A stretch of DNA of 48,155 nucleotides, from positions 252,513 through 300,667 of the forward strand of contig MNCI01007858.1 in the NCBI GenBank assembly GCA_015680685.1. Direction: 5' to 3'. Under the pieces are notes generated by a model. That model did no database searches. It was not told where the DNA came from and was given only the letters and a program-made list of their open reading frames with translations. Below, one piece after another: positions 20,111 through 31,689 of the stretch. How positions within the stretch are numbered: position 1 is the first letter of the stretch; each line of letters starts with the position of its first letter. Origin of the DNA: Gnetum montanum (Eukaryota > Streptophyta > Gnetopsida > Gnetales > Gnetaceae). The translations under genes were made by a program, and so were the position numbers.

Positions 20111-22714
20111 TGAGAATGTAAAACTATTTCAAAGATGCATGGAAGCAACTAATGTGCTTATTAGTTGTAGACTTAAAAAATGGACCAAACAGAGGAGTTA
20201 GATACATATATCATACACTTTGATTATACACTAGAAAAGGATATTAAACATAAAGACTCAGGAAAAAAATAGAAAATCAAGAAGAAGAAGCAAACACTTC
20301 TAGACCTCCAAAAAAATGAAATCCCTTCAAGTCCAGATGAAGATATGTCTTTGAATGATCCAAACAAGACTATTACCAATGTTATATGGGCTACCACATG
20401 ATTAATTAAATCAGTAATGGTTATAGATGGAAAATCAGTGGTGTATAACCAAGGAATTATGTGGTCCATATCTTGAATGTACAATCATAAGATTAGTCAT
20501 GGGGAAGATGGTCCATCCCATTTTAAGAAATAATAAGTGTTTTTCACATTTTTTGTTTTACAATTTTTTATCATTTTCCTATTTCTTCTAGAATTTTTCA
20601 ATTCTTCAAATGTTTTCTATTTCTAAATATTTTTTTCTTTATATTTTTCTCTTTTCTTAAGTAATTTTCTTTATGTTTATGCATGTCATTTAAGTTTTCA
20701 TTAATAAAATTGCCAAGTCATGATGTAGAAGTCAACACTATGTGTTGGGTTTTTGGGTTATGTTGTCAAGATAATTGGGTAAGTAATTGTGTAAAGCAAT
20801 TAGACCACCTTATCCATCCTTCTAGTTCTCTAAATAAAATGAATTTTTCATGGAAACAATTTGGTCCTTCTTTAATGAAACTAAAATTAATCAATGATCT
20901 CTGTACCTTGAAGGAAGAGAGAATGACCAAGTGGGAATGGCAAGGGTATGACCTCAAAGGAATTTTTTGGGTACTCTTCTTGACTTTCTTTGTGTGGTTT
21001 ATGACTCCTCAAGGAATGTATCATCACTTCTTTCTTGACCAAGGAAGTTATGTCTTTACATGGTGTGATTTCCATTTCAAAAAATATTTAAAATTGAAGA
21101 AAAAAAAAGAAAAAGAAAACAACAAAAGAATGGGAAAAAATTTTTAAAAGAAAAAAAATAAAGAATAAAAGAAAAAATAATAATAATAATTCAAAGCACA
21201 CCCCTTAGACACAATAATGGGCTACAAGCATTGGTTATGGGGCAAGAAAGACATGTTACCCATGCCTAAAGGTACCCATCTAACTAAGGTCCTTCTTCTC
21301 TTTTCTTCTTTTATTAGAGAGATGATTATTCTTTGAGGTGGTTGTGGACTCATGGTGGTCAACAAGAAGGAACACATGAATGCAAGGTCATTGTTCATGG
21401 TATGGACTTGGTTTGAACTTGGATGGATAGGTATGTTGATCATTTTAATCACATTTTTCACAAGAACCTATTATGGACATGGTTAAGTACCTTACATCCC
21501 AATCTCTACAATCCCTTATCATCTCATTATTCACCTCAGTACTACATGTGATTTTGAACTTTATGGTTTTGTGTAGTATAGTGCAACATCCCAACTAGAG
21601 AAGTTGTGTGTTGTTTGGAATAAAGGCATGGTCTACATTTAACTTCTTAGGTGCCCATGAACATCTATAGAAGGGGTTATGCAAGGGCATTATGGTAGGA
21701 GCCTACTTTGGAAAGGACCCACTTGCATAACTTTTGTTGGTCATGGCATTAAACTAACCTTTACATCTTCCAAAAAATTAGTAATGGTTTCTTTGAATTT
21801 ATGCATGATTTTGGAACTAATTCTCATATATTTCATTAATTTTTCCTACTTTTCTATTTTTCTATTTCCATATCCATTAATATTTCTTAGTCATGTTTTG
21901 AATTAGACCATAGGTTTCAATTATTCGAAAACTTGTGTTTCAATTTTTTAAAAACTTGTGTGCTTCCAAAGTTATGCTTATTAGTCATGGGGGCTAGGGA
22001 TGTTCTCTTTTAAATTTCTCTAACATCCTATTTTCAAATATCATGGTAACTAGTAGTAATTGATCCAAATAATGTGAACAGCCTAATGATTTTAGTTACC
22101 TCATAGCCTTGGGCATAGTATGTTCTCATCACCTTGTGCTTAAGTGCATACTAAAGAACCTAAAAAGGGTTAATTATTAAGGAAAATTTACGAAAACTAA
22201 TGTTAATTCTTTGGTAACTATAGGTGGTGCTAAAAGAAATGCCTAAGGAAGAAGGTCTTTTTTCAGGCATGAAAACGAAGCCAAGAGGGGGATAACAGAG
22301 GATATGTTCATGGACAAATCATAGCACATATAGGATAATAGCTTAAACTTCACATGTTTGCAAGATCCATGGAATGATGAGAAGAAATTCCAATCCATCC
22401 TTCAAGAATGTTCTACATAACTAAGAAGCATTAACATAATAATCAAGGTTGCAATTCTACCACCACTAGCAGCAACAAGAAAAATCATCTTCAGCAAATT
22501 TTTGAAGGTCTCTACAAATTTTGTAATCTTCAATGTCTATCTAGTCTTTTTTCTTTTCATTTTGTTATTTTGTATGCATCCTCTTGAATAAAAATTTGTA
22601 ACGCAACACTCAAAGTTAGTTAGTAGTTAGCGTCAATCAATAATCCCATCATTCCCAATATTTTGTAAAGAAAGCTTGGTCCCATCCTGTTAACTCGAAG
22701 ATGCACTTTTACTC
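20111..22714 (+). other. Non-coding tail of B1
   Basis: Contains an AGTCATGGGG motif at 20495-20504, a TTTTGTTTTACA-type segment near 20545, a conserved GGGCTACAAGCATTGGTTATG-like block (about 21218-21240), the conserved block at 21680-21728 and a second AGTCATGGGGG at 21983-21993. The 154-codon frame at 20683-21147 has no recognisable domain and no counterpart in the other elements. No pol motif is seen. Confidence 0.65.
21680..21728 (+). other. Conserved non-coding block of the tail (B1 copy)
   Basis: GCAAGGGCATTATGG, then GAGCCTACTTTGG and AAGGACCCACTT. Aligns with 16081-16130, 28869-28918 and 46671-46720. The hairpin seen in the other copies is disrupted here, where GGGGAGG reads GGAAAGG. 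Confidence 0.55.
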
Positions 22715-22727
22715 AGTTATGGAGGTA
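22715..22727 (+). other. Polypurine tract region of B1
   Basis: AGTTATGGAGGTA directly before the 3' LTR, a decayed form of the AGTCATGGGGGTA of A1 and D. Confidence 0.65.
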
Positions 22728-23657
22728 TGATGAAGCATTGATTGGCTACATTAATGTAGCTATGTTAAGGAAAATTCCTTAATGCATTCCATCACATCTA
22801 TTTAAATAAAAAGTTAATTTTTGTCAGCTACGATATTAGAGCCCTGATATCAAATACCCAATATCGAGCACCAAGAAGCAATGTTAGATATCTGAAATTG
22901 CAAGATGCATGCTAGCCTATAAATATAGCACTTGGATGCATAGTTTGGAATTCATATTAGTTAATAGAGTAGCTGAACTCTTATAGTTTTATTCCATAGT
23001 CTTAGAGAATAGTTAATGAGTTCCCATAGTGTGGATCTGAGTCAGTTCTATGATATATTATTCAAGTGGCAATGTACCTGGACATATTCCATGAAGGACA
23101 ATAAGATTGAGATTGATTCTTATTCATTATAACACTAAATTAGATTAGATTTACTTTACATGTACTTAGTTAATATTTATGTTTTCATGCATATTAATGA
23201 ATTGTTGGAATGAGCATGACCAGTTTCAAGCATAAATACATATTCGCTTAGTAATCCTAGCAACATTAGTACTTGGTTCACCCAATTACATAGCGCTTGG
23301 TAATTCCAGTAGCAAATATGTGGGTTTAGAACATGTATAGCAAGCTAGGAATAGACACTCATCACCCATAGGCTAGTTTAGAATTTACTTTCCATTATTA
23401 ATTAGGTAAATAATTAATTTTTTTATTATCATTAGGAGTAGCATAAGGTTGAAAAAACCTCAAGAATCATATGCCTCACTCTAGACTAAACCATATCTAA
23501 CAAAGCTATCACTAGTCCAAGGGGAAAGACAACAAATTGTGATCAAGACATAATGATCTAGATACCATAAGTAGTCCCATCCATGGAATTCAACTAGATC
23601 ATGTGTGAATGCTTGTGATTCGTATGGTTGAGCATAGGGGTACCTTTCGGCTCATCA
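22728..23657 (+). repeat. 3' LTR of B1
   Basis: 930 bp, begins TGATGAAGC and ends GGCTCATCA. TATAAATA at 22918-22925. ATATCAAA/GATATC-type motifs precede it. Followed by ATCTT, the right target duplication. Confidence 0.85.
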
Positions 23658-23662
23658 ATCTT

Positions 23663-24208
23663 CATATCATTGAGAGTAAGCTTCCATTGCAACTTGTGGC
23701 ATGCATTCATCTAGATCTTCACTATCCTAGTTCATTAGTAGATTGGAAATTTACTCTTACTAACCTTCCCTAATCAGATATGATCTCATTTTATCTCTTT
23801 TTCAAAACCTATCCAAATAAAGTAGAAATATACAAGTTAGTACATGGAAAATTTATTAATATAGAACTTAAAAGAATGCTAAACTTTGATGATGCTTTTA
23901 AATAATAACTATAAAACCAAAAAATCAAAACAAGCATAAGGTAGATTTTGTGAGAGTTTCTAAAATAAAACATGAATTGAAAAGTTAGTATACTCTTATT
24001 TTGAGTTCTTCTTTGTAGGAGATTTCTAGATTTGCACTACTTGAACTATGCTTTTTATGTGTAGAGTGTGTGCAATTAGTATGCATAGTATGATTATGTC
24101 ATTAAGTGAAAAAAAGAACTAGCTCTTATAGTTGAAGTTTAACATGCTTTTTATATTTAGGGTAGGTTATAATCCATTAAGTATACATTAGGCTTGCATT
24201 ATGCTAAT
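23663..24208. other. Spacer between B1 and C
   Basis: Old host sequence that was contiguous with 9180-9411 before B1 inserted. No gene recognised on either strand; a minus-strand continuation of the relic at 8950-9180 is possible but not supported by motifs. Confidence 0.4.
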
Positions 24209-25073
24209 TTATGAGTGATGATTTGCCTATCTTGACATCAAAGCCTTGACATCTAATAAATCGTTATTTTCTATCTACTCTAACAATGGTTACGTGACAT
24301 TGGGGCCACAACATTAGGGCCTAGATGCTATGTCAAGGTATATACTCTAGCCTATAAATACAATGCTTGGGCTCTCATTTTGAGTCACTTTTCAAGTTAG
24401 TTTTTAGTTTCTCTTCCTTTAAAGTCTGTTATTCAAAGTGCATGCCTGCAGTGTGATGTTTGTAATCGTATGACATCTTTACTTGGACACATTACATGAT
24501 TAGCAATAAAGATCAAGATTACTTCCATCATTACAACATCCACTTAGATTATTATTGCTTTAATTATTTAGTGTTCTCTCTAGTTAAATATTTCCATTTA
24601 TTGTCATTTACTATTTATGTTATTAAGTGGAATGTATGTGCCTTAATCACAAGTGGTTAACTGTAGATACTTGGTAATTTAGAGGTGTATAGTATGGCAC
24701 AACCAATGACATATACTTGGCAATCTCAGAAGTAGTTTCATGAAGTCCAAGACATGTATGAATGATTAAGTGAGAATACTCATCTTCCATAGGGTAGTTT
24801 ACATCTTGTTTTCCATTATTTGTTAGTCTAATTAATTCATCTCTTTATCATCATTAGGAGTAGCATAGAATTAGGAGCAACATCATATGCCTCACTTTGG
24901 ACTAAATCATACATGAAAAAGCTACCACTAGTCCAAGTGGGAAGATACCGAACTATGATTAAAGCATAATGATCCAGATATCACAACTAGTCCCATCCAT
25001 GGAATTCAACCAGATCATGTCTAAATGCTTGTGATTTGTATGGTTGAGCATAGGGATACCTCACCACTCATCA
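24209..25073 (+). repeat. 5' LTR of C
   Basis: 865 bp. Starts TTATGAGTGATGATTTGCC (the 3' copy has TGATGAG) and ends CACTCATCA. Iterated TTGACATC-type motifs precede the TATAAATA at 24353-24360. Confidence 0.82.
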
Positions 25074-25074
25074 C

Positions 25075-25092
25075 TGGCACCATTTCTAGGGA
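25075..25092 (+). other. Primer-binding site of C (tRNA-Asp type)
   Basis: TGGCACCATTTCTAGGGA just after the LTR. Same position and type as in B1, with one further change. Confidence 0.75.
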
Positions 25093-25199
25093 TGGTGCTA
25101 GTTATCTAGATTAGTTATATTATACACAATCATTGTAAAATGTATTAACAATATATCTTTCAAACACTCTTAACTCACACACACCATAAATCAAGAATA

Positions 25200-27220
25200 A
25201 TGTATCTCTCACATGAAAGTGACCATGCACTATATAGTGAACACATTCATTTGAGAAATAATGATATATACAATGAAGAAGATTGGAGTGATCAACCTTA
25301 TGTAGGGGTTTCTTATGATCATGACCACCCTGACAACACTCAAAGACTACATTCATCTAAGGTAGACAATCTTGGAGAAGATGGCATAGGTCCTAAACTA
25401 GTGGAGGCCTCAAGGTCTAAGACCTCATCAAAACCATAAAATGATAAATCAACGAACCCAAGGGAACACCATAGAAGCCATGTAAATTCTTGAAATTCCT
25501 AACCTTTCTCTTCCCCCTCAACTTCTGGTTTTAACAAAGATGAATGTAGGTATAGAGATAGAGCTCCACTAAGGGGTTGGGCTAAAAACCAACATTGAAC
25601 CCACAAGAAAGATCATAGATAGCACCATCATAATCAAACACATAAAAATAGAAATTTCCCTCACAATTTTTTTAATGATGATGAATCCTTGTTGGCCACT
25701 AGGAACCTAATGCATATCATAAAGGTAGTTAACATATCTTGCAGGCATCACAAATAAAGTCATTTACCTAAACTTAACATTAACAACATTCGTAAATTTA
25801 CAAGAGGATATGATTTAGACCTGGAACATCATTTACAAGCCTTCCATGATGCTTGTGCTTTCTACAACATTGAAAGTGAATGGAAAAAGCTTAAGCTCTT
25901 TCCTAGGACACTAATTGATAGAGCCAAAATGTGGTATAGATCATTGAGACCAAACTCAATCCAACAATGGTCCACAATGTTGGAACTTTCCAATGAGAAA
26001 TACCAAACCTATGCAAGAGTGTCCAATATGAGGAGACAAAACCAAGAGTGGAAATAAGAACAACATGAATCCTTCGACATGGCCTTAAATAGATATTATG
26101 CCTTACTAAATCAATGTCCAAGCCATGGTTTCTTTAATAAAGAGAAACTTTACCACATCATAGATGGGCTTCATAATGAAACCAGGGTGACCCTTCGGAT
26201 GTATGGCCCAACAAGATTGTACAAGCTTCAAGCCCATCAGATCAAAGAGATAATAACATGTGTGGAAAAAGAAGGAGAGATGTGCAAATGGAAGAATGTT
26301 AAGAAATATCGATGGGACCTAACTCTTCAATCAAAGGAGGTAAAAATGTATGGTATGGAAAATGATACCACTCTCAATAAGGTGATTTACAACAAACCTT
26401 TCCAATGAAGAAGTCTATCAATGATCTAGAAACAAAGTTTAATAGGATGTCCAAATGGATAAATGAACATGTCACAACTCTTATTAAGATGGTCATGGAG
26501 AAGATGATGCAACACAATCTAGGTGATCATAATAAACAAAGGACACAAAACCAAGAAATAGTCAAGAACACTTTTTGGTAAGTGAGAAACGGGATTGATG
26601 AAAGTGATGCTAAAGACTCCACTACAGAAAAAGATGATGGATGCAACATATGCATCTATGACCATCCAAAGGGCCAATTCCCTACACTATTGCATCTACA
26701 AGAGTATTGGGAAAGTGCCTTAAATCTAAAATTTGTGAAAAATCACATGCCCAAGAGACTTTCTCTTCGACAAGATAATTATAGATAGTCCCACAACCAA
26801 TCATACCATCCCATGGGGACTTACCACTATCCTCAACACAGTCAGCAACTGCAGTGGAAACAACCATAGTCGTGGGAGAGGCCACCACCACATCAACCAT
26901 ATTCACTGAAAACACATGGCTATTATGTTCAACATCCTATTTCTCCAACTAGTTCAACATCCTCCACTTCAAATCCCCACTACCACTCTCTCAAGTACCA
27001 TCAATATATGACATCCCTTGAAGAATCACCACCTCATGCCTCTTACCATCCAAATTACCTTAATATTTTCATAATTCACCTTCTCCAATGTCATCACCAG
27101 TAACTCAAGGAGGTTCAATAGCCCAATATCAACAAATGCATGCCACTTGTGCTACAAATGTGCATAGACATGCTGACACTAGTAAGTCTCAACCGTAATG
27201 TAGGAAACACCCCTTCTAGA
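25200..27220 (+). pseudogene. gag: Gag of element C (broken)
   Basis: The first frame, 25200-25439, starts MYLSHESDHALYSEH. The gag domain follows in pieces. The stretch from about 25780 reads decayed NNIRKFTRGYDLDLEHHLQA; 26079-26408 reads ALNRYYALLNQCPSHGFF and IIDGLHNETRVTLRMYG, the C-terminal half of the retrotransposon gag domain. The knuckle DGCNICIYDHPKGQFP near 26637 keeps both N-terminal Cys and the His but has lost the last Cys. A Pro/Ser/His-rich stretch follows to about 27220. Several stops and frameshifts are present. No protease motif follows. Confidence 0.78.
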
Positions 27221-29540
27221 GGAAAAGTCGTAGGCCAAAGAAAACCATGCATGGACCCACCACATCATCTAAGCTAGCACAATGCCAATCTAGTACACCA
27301 CCTTCCTTTTCACCACCACCATCCTCTAAGCCTACATAAGGGCCACCATCCATTAGTACTCCAATCCCAAATCCAACCAATGAATCTACAAGCATGGGGA
27401 GATAAACAAATCCATGCATATCATATCATGATCAAGTGTGAAATCATGGGCTAGCCATCCATAATTTTCACACACCTCATACCTTGACCCACCATACATT
27501 TAACAACCAAGTGTGTGACCAATGATTTTTCTACCCAACCACTACACCACCAATAGACAGCCATTGGCTAGGGCATGAATAATTACCAATGTTTCATACA
27601 TGCATGGATCCCAATTATCCACTTATTTATCATGGCCAAATGTTTAGTTGTGAGGGTTACCCCCCATTCTAGTCTTCAAGATTCTAAGTGTTTTTCATCT
27701 TCTTATTTTGCAATTTTTATTTTACACATTCTTTATTTTACATCTTCTTATTTTCATGTTATTAATCTTTTCTAATTTTTGTTTTACACCATTGTTAGTA
27801 CATTTGCTATTTCTTGATTATTTTAAACCTACTTTCATATTTTCTTTTATTTTGGTGTGATTTTCTAACTTTTTATTAGTAAGTGTCAAGTACAGTGGTA
27901 ATTTGTTGATGGATGGTGGTATGTACTATTTCTATTATTTCATTATTGATGTTTGGTTTCTAGATTTTAATTTTATTATGGATGATTAGGACATGGTTTT
28001 GTTTTCATGAAATAAGCAATGAGTCCATGACATCCACCCATCCACAAACTCTATTATTTTCCTTATTTTGGAAATGTGCAGTCCCTTTTTCATTAATAAA
28101 AATTTAACAAATTTGAAACTTTGGTAGTTTTTGCAATTGGAAAGGATTCAAATGTATAGGGTGTGGCTTTAAGGGGATTCATTATTCTTGATGCCCTTCT
28201 ATTTACCTAGGTGCATGTGTGTTTTCATGGCTTTCTTACCATTTTTTGTTGACCAATAAAAGAAAGTTGAATAAATCCTTTCATGGCGTAGTTCTCATAA
28301 CAAAATGATGATAGTTTAAAGCATACCCCTTGGACAAAATAAATACATGTGTCTTTGCATGGTGTGGTTTCCATTTCAAAAAAAAAAAACAATGGGAATT
28401 CAAAGTGCATGCCTTAGAAAAAATAGATGAGCTACAAGCACTAGTTATGAGACTCATCCCCTCTAACTAAGGTTCTTCCTCACTTTCTACTCTTTTCTTC
28501 TCTAATAAGGAATGGTGGTTATTTTATGGGAGTACTCTTGTGTCTTAGGGGATGAACTGATCTTCGAATGTCGATGCAAAGTCATTGAATATGGTTGGTT
28601 TTGGTCTGGATTAAAGATAAATCCTATCAAGTCATTTAACCACAAAATCCACAAGGGACTTCATGTGACCTTAATTAGGAACTCCATTCCACTCTCTCTC
28701 ATCCATTCATGCTTTCCATGTCTCACCTCACTACCAGTTTCATGTTCTTAATTTAATGTCTTGGTTTCATGTGTCAAAATTCTTAGTTAGTTTCTTTTGG
28801 ATTTTTGTACTTAACCTTCTATAACCATTAATCATCAATAGAGCCCATGAACTCTTTGGTTTGAAGTTATGCAAGGGCATAAAAGGGCTATGCCTACTTT
28901 GGGGAGGACCCACTTTCATATCTTTTGGTTGGGTTAGTTAATTTCTTTACCCTTAGACACTCTTACAATCGAATATTTTTGTTTACCCCATCAATGACAT
29001 CCAATTGTACATTCCTTATCTCAAAAATTTTCAAATTTAATGGACCACTTATCTATTTGACCCTATTTATTACCTTTTCCGCTAACACTACTAAAGGAAT
29101 CAATCTACCATAATCACAACCTAGCTGAGTGTAACCACTGAAGAGACAAGGTACTTAATAGCCATGTGTTACACCTTACATACTAATTCATGATTCTATT
29201 ATGATTATAATGGGAAGCATGGACTAGAATTGAGACTATCTTCATCAAGGATGATGCAGAAGCACCTTATGATGAGGATCGTTCATGATCATTGGATCTT
29301 CTATCTCTCTCTTCGACTACGAATAGGTGTTAGATGTCAGTTTTTTTTTCAAGGTGTTCACTTCTCTTATCATGAAAACCCAATTTTGTAAAGCTTGTAA
29401 CTCCATATACTTGGTCACTCAGCATCTATCTATTCCACCTGAGTCAATTTTTAAGTTAGTCAATAATCCCATACCTACCCAATATTTTATAAGAAACTTC
29501 TCCCTCATTTTGTTTAACTTGAGGATGAGTTTTCATTTAA
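27221..29540 (+). other. Non-coding tail of C
   Basis: Has TTTTATTTTACA-type repeats (27705-27790), a GAGCTACAAGCACTAGTTATG-like block (28428-28449) and the conserved block at 28869-28918. No pol motif. Short frames here have no counterparts in the other elements. Confidence 0.65.
28869..28918 (+). other. Conserved non-coding block of the tail (C copy)
   Basis: TGCAAGGGCATAAAAGGGC, then TGCCTACTTTGG and GGAGGACCCACTT, aligned with the copies in A1, B1 and D. The TGGG/CCCA hairpin is retained. Confidence 0.58.
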
Positions 29541-29551
29541 TCGTGGGAATA
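29541..29551 (+). other. Polypurine tract region of C
   Basis: TCGTGGGAATA before the 3' LTR, a decayed version of TCATGGGGGTA in A1 and D. Confidence 0.6.
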
Positions 29552-30440
29552 TGATGAGTTATGATTTACCTATCTTAACATTGAAGCCTTGACATCTAAT
29601 GAATCACTATTTTTTGTTTACTCCAACGTTGGGTACACGACATCGGGGTCACAACGTTACATATTCGACATCGGGGCCTAGATGCAATGTCGGGGTATAT
29701 ACTTTGGCCTATGAATACAATGCTTGGACTCCTATTTTAAGTTAGTTTTCAAATTAGGTTTTAGTTTCTCTTCTTTTAAAGTTTGTTATTTCCAGTGCAT
29801 GCCCACAGTGTGATGTTTGTAATCGTATGGTACCTTTGTTTGAGTGTGACTTACTTGGACACATTACATGACTAGCAATAAAGATTGAGATTACTCATTG
29901 TGACATCCACTTAGAGTATTTTTTCTTTCATTATTTATTGCTTTATTTTGTTGAATTTTTATATTTATTTCCATTTACTATTTCTGTTATTAAGCGGAAT
30001 GTGTAGGCCTTAATCACAAGCATTTATGTGTAGATACTTGGTAATCCAAAGGTGTATAGTTTGGCACAACTGGTGACATACACTTGGCAATCCTAGAAGT
30101 AGTTTCACGAAGTTCAAGACATGTACGAATGATTAAGTGTGGATACTCATTACCCATAGGCCAGTTTAGATCTCATTTTCCATTATTCATTAGTCTAATT
30201 AACTCATCTCTTTATCACCATCAAGAGTAGCATAGAATCAAGAGCAACATCATATGCCTCAATTTGAACTAAACCATATGTGACAAAGCTACCACTAGTC
30301 CAAGTGGGAGGATAGCGAACTATGATCAACACGTAACAATCTAGATATCACAACTAGTTTCATCCATGAAATTTGAGAAGGTCATGCATAAACGCTTGTG
30401 ATTCATATTGTTGAGCATAGAGGTACCTCACCACTCATCA
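29552..30440 (+). repeat. 3' LTR of C
   Basis: 889 bp, TGATGAGTT to CACTCATCA, with a full TGATGAG/CTCATCA inverted repeat. The TATA box has decayed to TATGAATA (about 29710). GACATCGGGG-type motifs repeat before it. Confidence 0.85.
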
Positions 30441-30445
30441 ATAAT

Positions 30446-30901
30446 GTTACAAAACAATGATGTAACATGATAAAGAAATTGTGACATACAACTAGTAGAT
30501 TTCATCTTCTCATTAAGTGTGGTGCTATAACCATGATATTTTTAATATAATGAGTGTAGGAAAAGGTGGCTTCATAATCGTCAATGAAGGACTTGATTTG
30601 GAAATTTTGAACATGCTTGTGATTAAATGCTTGGTGTTAATAGTGGCAGATCTAGGTGTATTAATTGCAATCTAAAATTTCAACTATATTAACATAAAAT
30701 AGGGAATAAGTGAAATGCATACTATGGATTGTTAGAAATAAATGGATAAGATTCCATAAATTGTGATAAATATTTATGATTTGAAGCTATTTCTTTGTTA
30801 TGTGTCTTTCAAAGTTACTACTAAGATTGTGTATATAAAAGAGTTGCACTTAATTGGATACATAGTGAATATCAAAATTCCATTGCATTAGCACAAAAAT
30901 A
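30446..30901. other. Unassigned sequence upstream of the response-regulator relic
   Basis: AT-rich; no domain or repeat end recognised. Could include the former 5' part of the gene at 30902. Confidence 0.35.
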
Positions 30902-31490
30902 GAATGATGGTTTATATGAAGTTCATGTTCTTCTTGTTGATCATGATGTTTTATGTTTATTAGTATCAAAAGAAATGTTTCAATCTTGTAATTATCAAGG
31001 TATAGTTATGTGTTTTTTTGTTAAGCTTATAGTATGAATTTTCTTTTAAAAATGTTTACTATTAACTTTTTTTTACCTATCAATTAAAATTTATGCTGAG
31101 GGGATGAATGCTTTGGATCTATTGAAGAAAGAAAGAAATATGTTTAATCTCCTCGTTATTAATGAGGACATAATTTTTCAGGATAGATTCAAAATAGCAA
31201 AGTATGTTATAAAAAAATTAAGAATACCTTTGATAGGAAAGTNTAGGATAGATTCAAAATCGCAAAGTATGTTATAAAAAAATTAAGAATACCTTTGGTA
31301 GGAAAGTTATTTGATATGTTACAAGTTAAGTAATTTGATGTAGTTATGTGTATATATTTTAATATTCTTTTTGCTACTTAGTGATGTTTTTTCTGAAGAT
31401 AAAGATACTATTAGCAAAGTAGTTATGCTTGAAGCATGTCATTATTCTTTAAAAACTATTCTCTTGAAGATCTAAAAACTATGTGCAACA
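30902..31490 (+). pseudogene. Type-B-like response regulator receiver domain, pseudogene
   Basis: Receiver domains of plant type-B response regulators take a phosphate from histidine phosphotransfer proteins at the end of cytokinin signalling. Three exon-like blocks fit. 30902-31000: VHVLLVDHDVLCLL with CNYQ, matching the acidic-pocket strand (normally DDD) and the CxY segment. 31081-31320: YAEGMNALDLLKKERNMF, then NLLVINEDIIFQDRFK and VIKKLRIPLIGKL. 31375-31490: DKDTISKVVMLEACHYSLK, with the conserved Lys. The phosphoacceptor Asp of the VISD motif reads Asn in the only workable alignment, and the second pocket Asp reads His. Introns seem present. No GARP DNA-binding domain was found downstream. 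Type-B is favoured over type-A by the short loops and the ALDLL/ERxxF pattern. Confidence 0.72.
31180..31307 (+). other. Single N flanked by a 63-bp near-identical duplication (assembly artefact)
   Basis: 31180-31242 and 31245-31307 differ at two of 63 positions, with N at 31243. It repeats part of the second receiver exon. As at 10802, an unmerged contig overlap is the simplest reading; the two differences could be sequencing errors or allelic differences. Confidence 0.75.
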
Positions 31491-31689
31491 TATAATTAGA
31501 TAAAAATTAATTTGAAATATTTGTTTTTGGATAGAAATAAAGTGACCAAAAACAAGGGAAAATGCTAGACAAAAAATAGCAGAAAAATAAGAGTAAAGTA
31601 TCAAAAATAATTATATGTAGTGAAATTGAACAAAGGTTTATGACAAGTGGAAAAATGCTTCAAATAGATGGTAGTATGTTTTATTTATT

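Larger units (their letters stand above)
9412..23657 (+). mobile_element. Non-autonomous gypsy-type LTR element B1, hosting nested element A1
   Basis: Two related LTRs (9412-10368 and 22728-23657) bracket a primer site, a decayed gag and a long non-coding tail. The flanks are ATCTC (9407-9411) and ATCTT (23658-23662), a 5-bp target duplication with one change. Removing nested A1 (10667-17919 plus its duplicated 5 bp) leaves about 7 kb. The interior holds gag only: no protease core, reverse transcriptase, RNase H or integrase motif is detectable. It is most similar in gag and layout to element C. Confidence 0.85.
24209..30440 (+). mobile_element. Non-autonomous gag-only LTR element C
   Basis: Complete element of 6232 bp. 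LTRs are at 24209-25073 and 29552-30440, with primer site, gag, non-coding tail and polypurine tract between. The flanks are CTAAT (24204-24208) and ATAAT (30441-30445), a 5-bp duplication with one mismatch. Gag is related to B1. No protease, RT, RNase H or integrase motif is detectable. A1, B1 and D share the order and the tail blocks. Confidence 0.85.

Noticed and set aside
20683-21147. 154-codon frame in the tail of B1, the longest plus-strand frame of the tail
   Set aside because: No recognisable domain, no counterpart in A1, C or D, and it runs into a low-complexity A-rich end.
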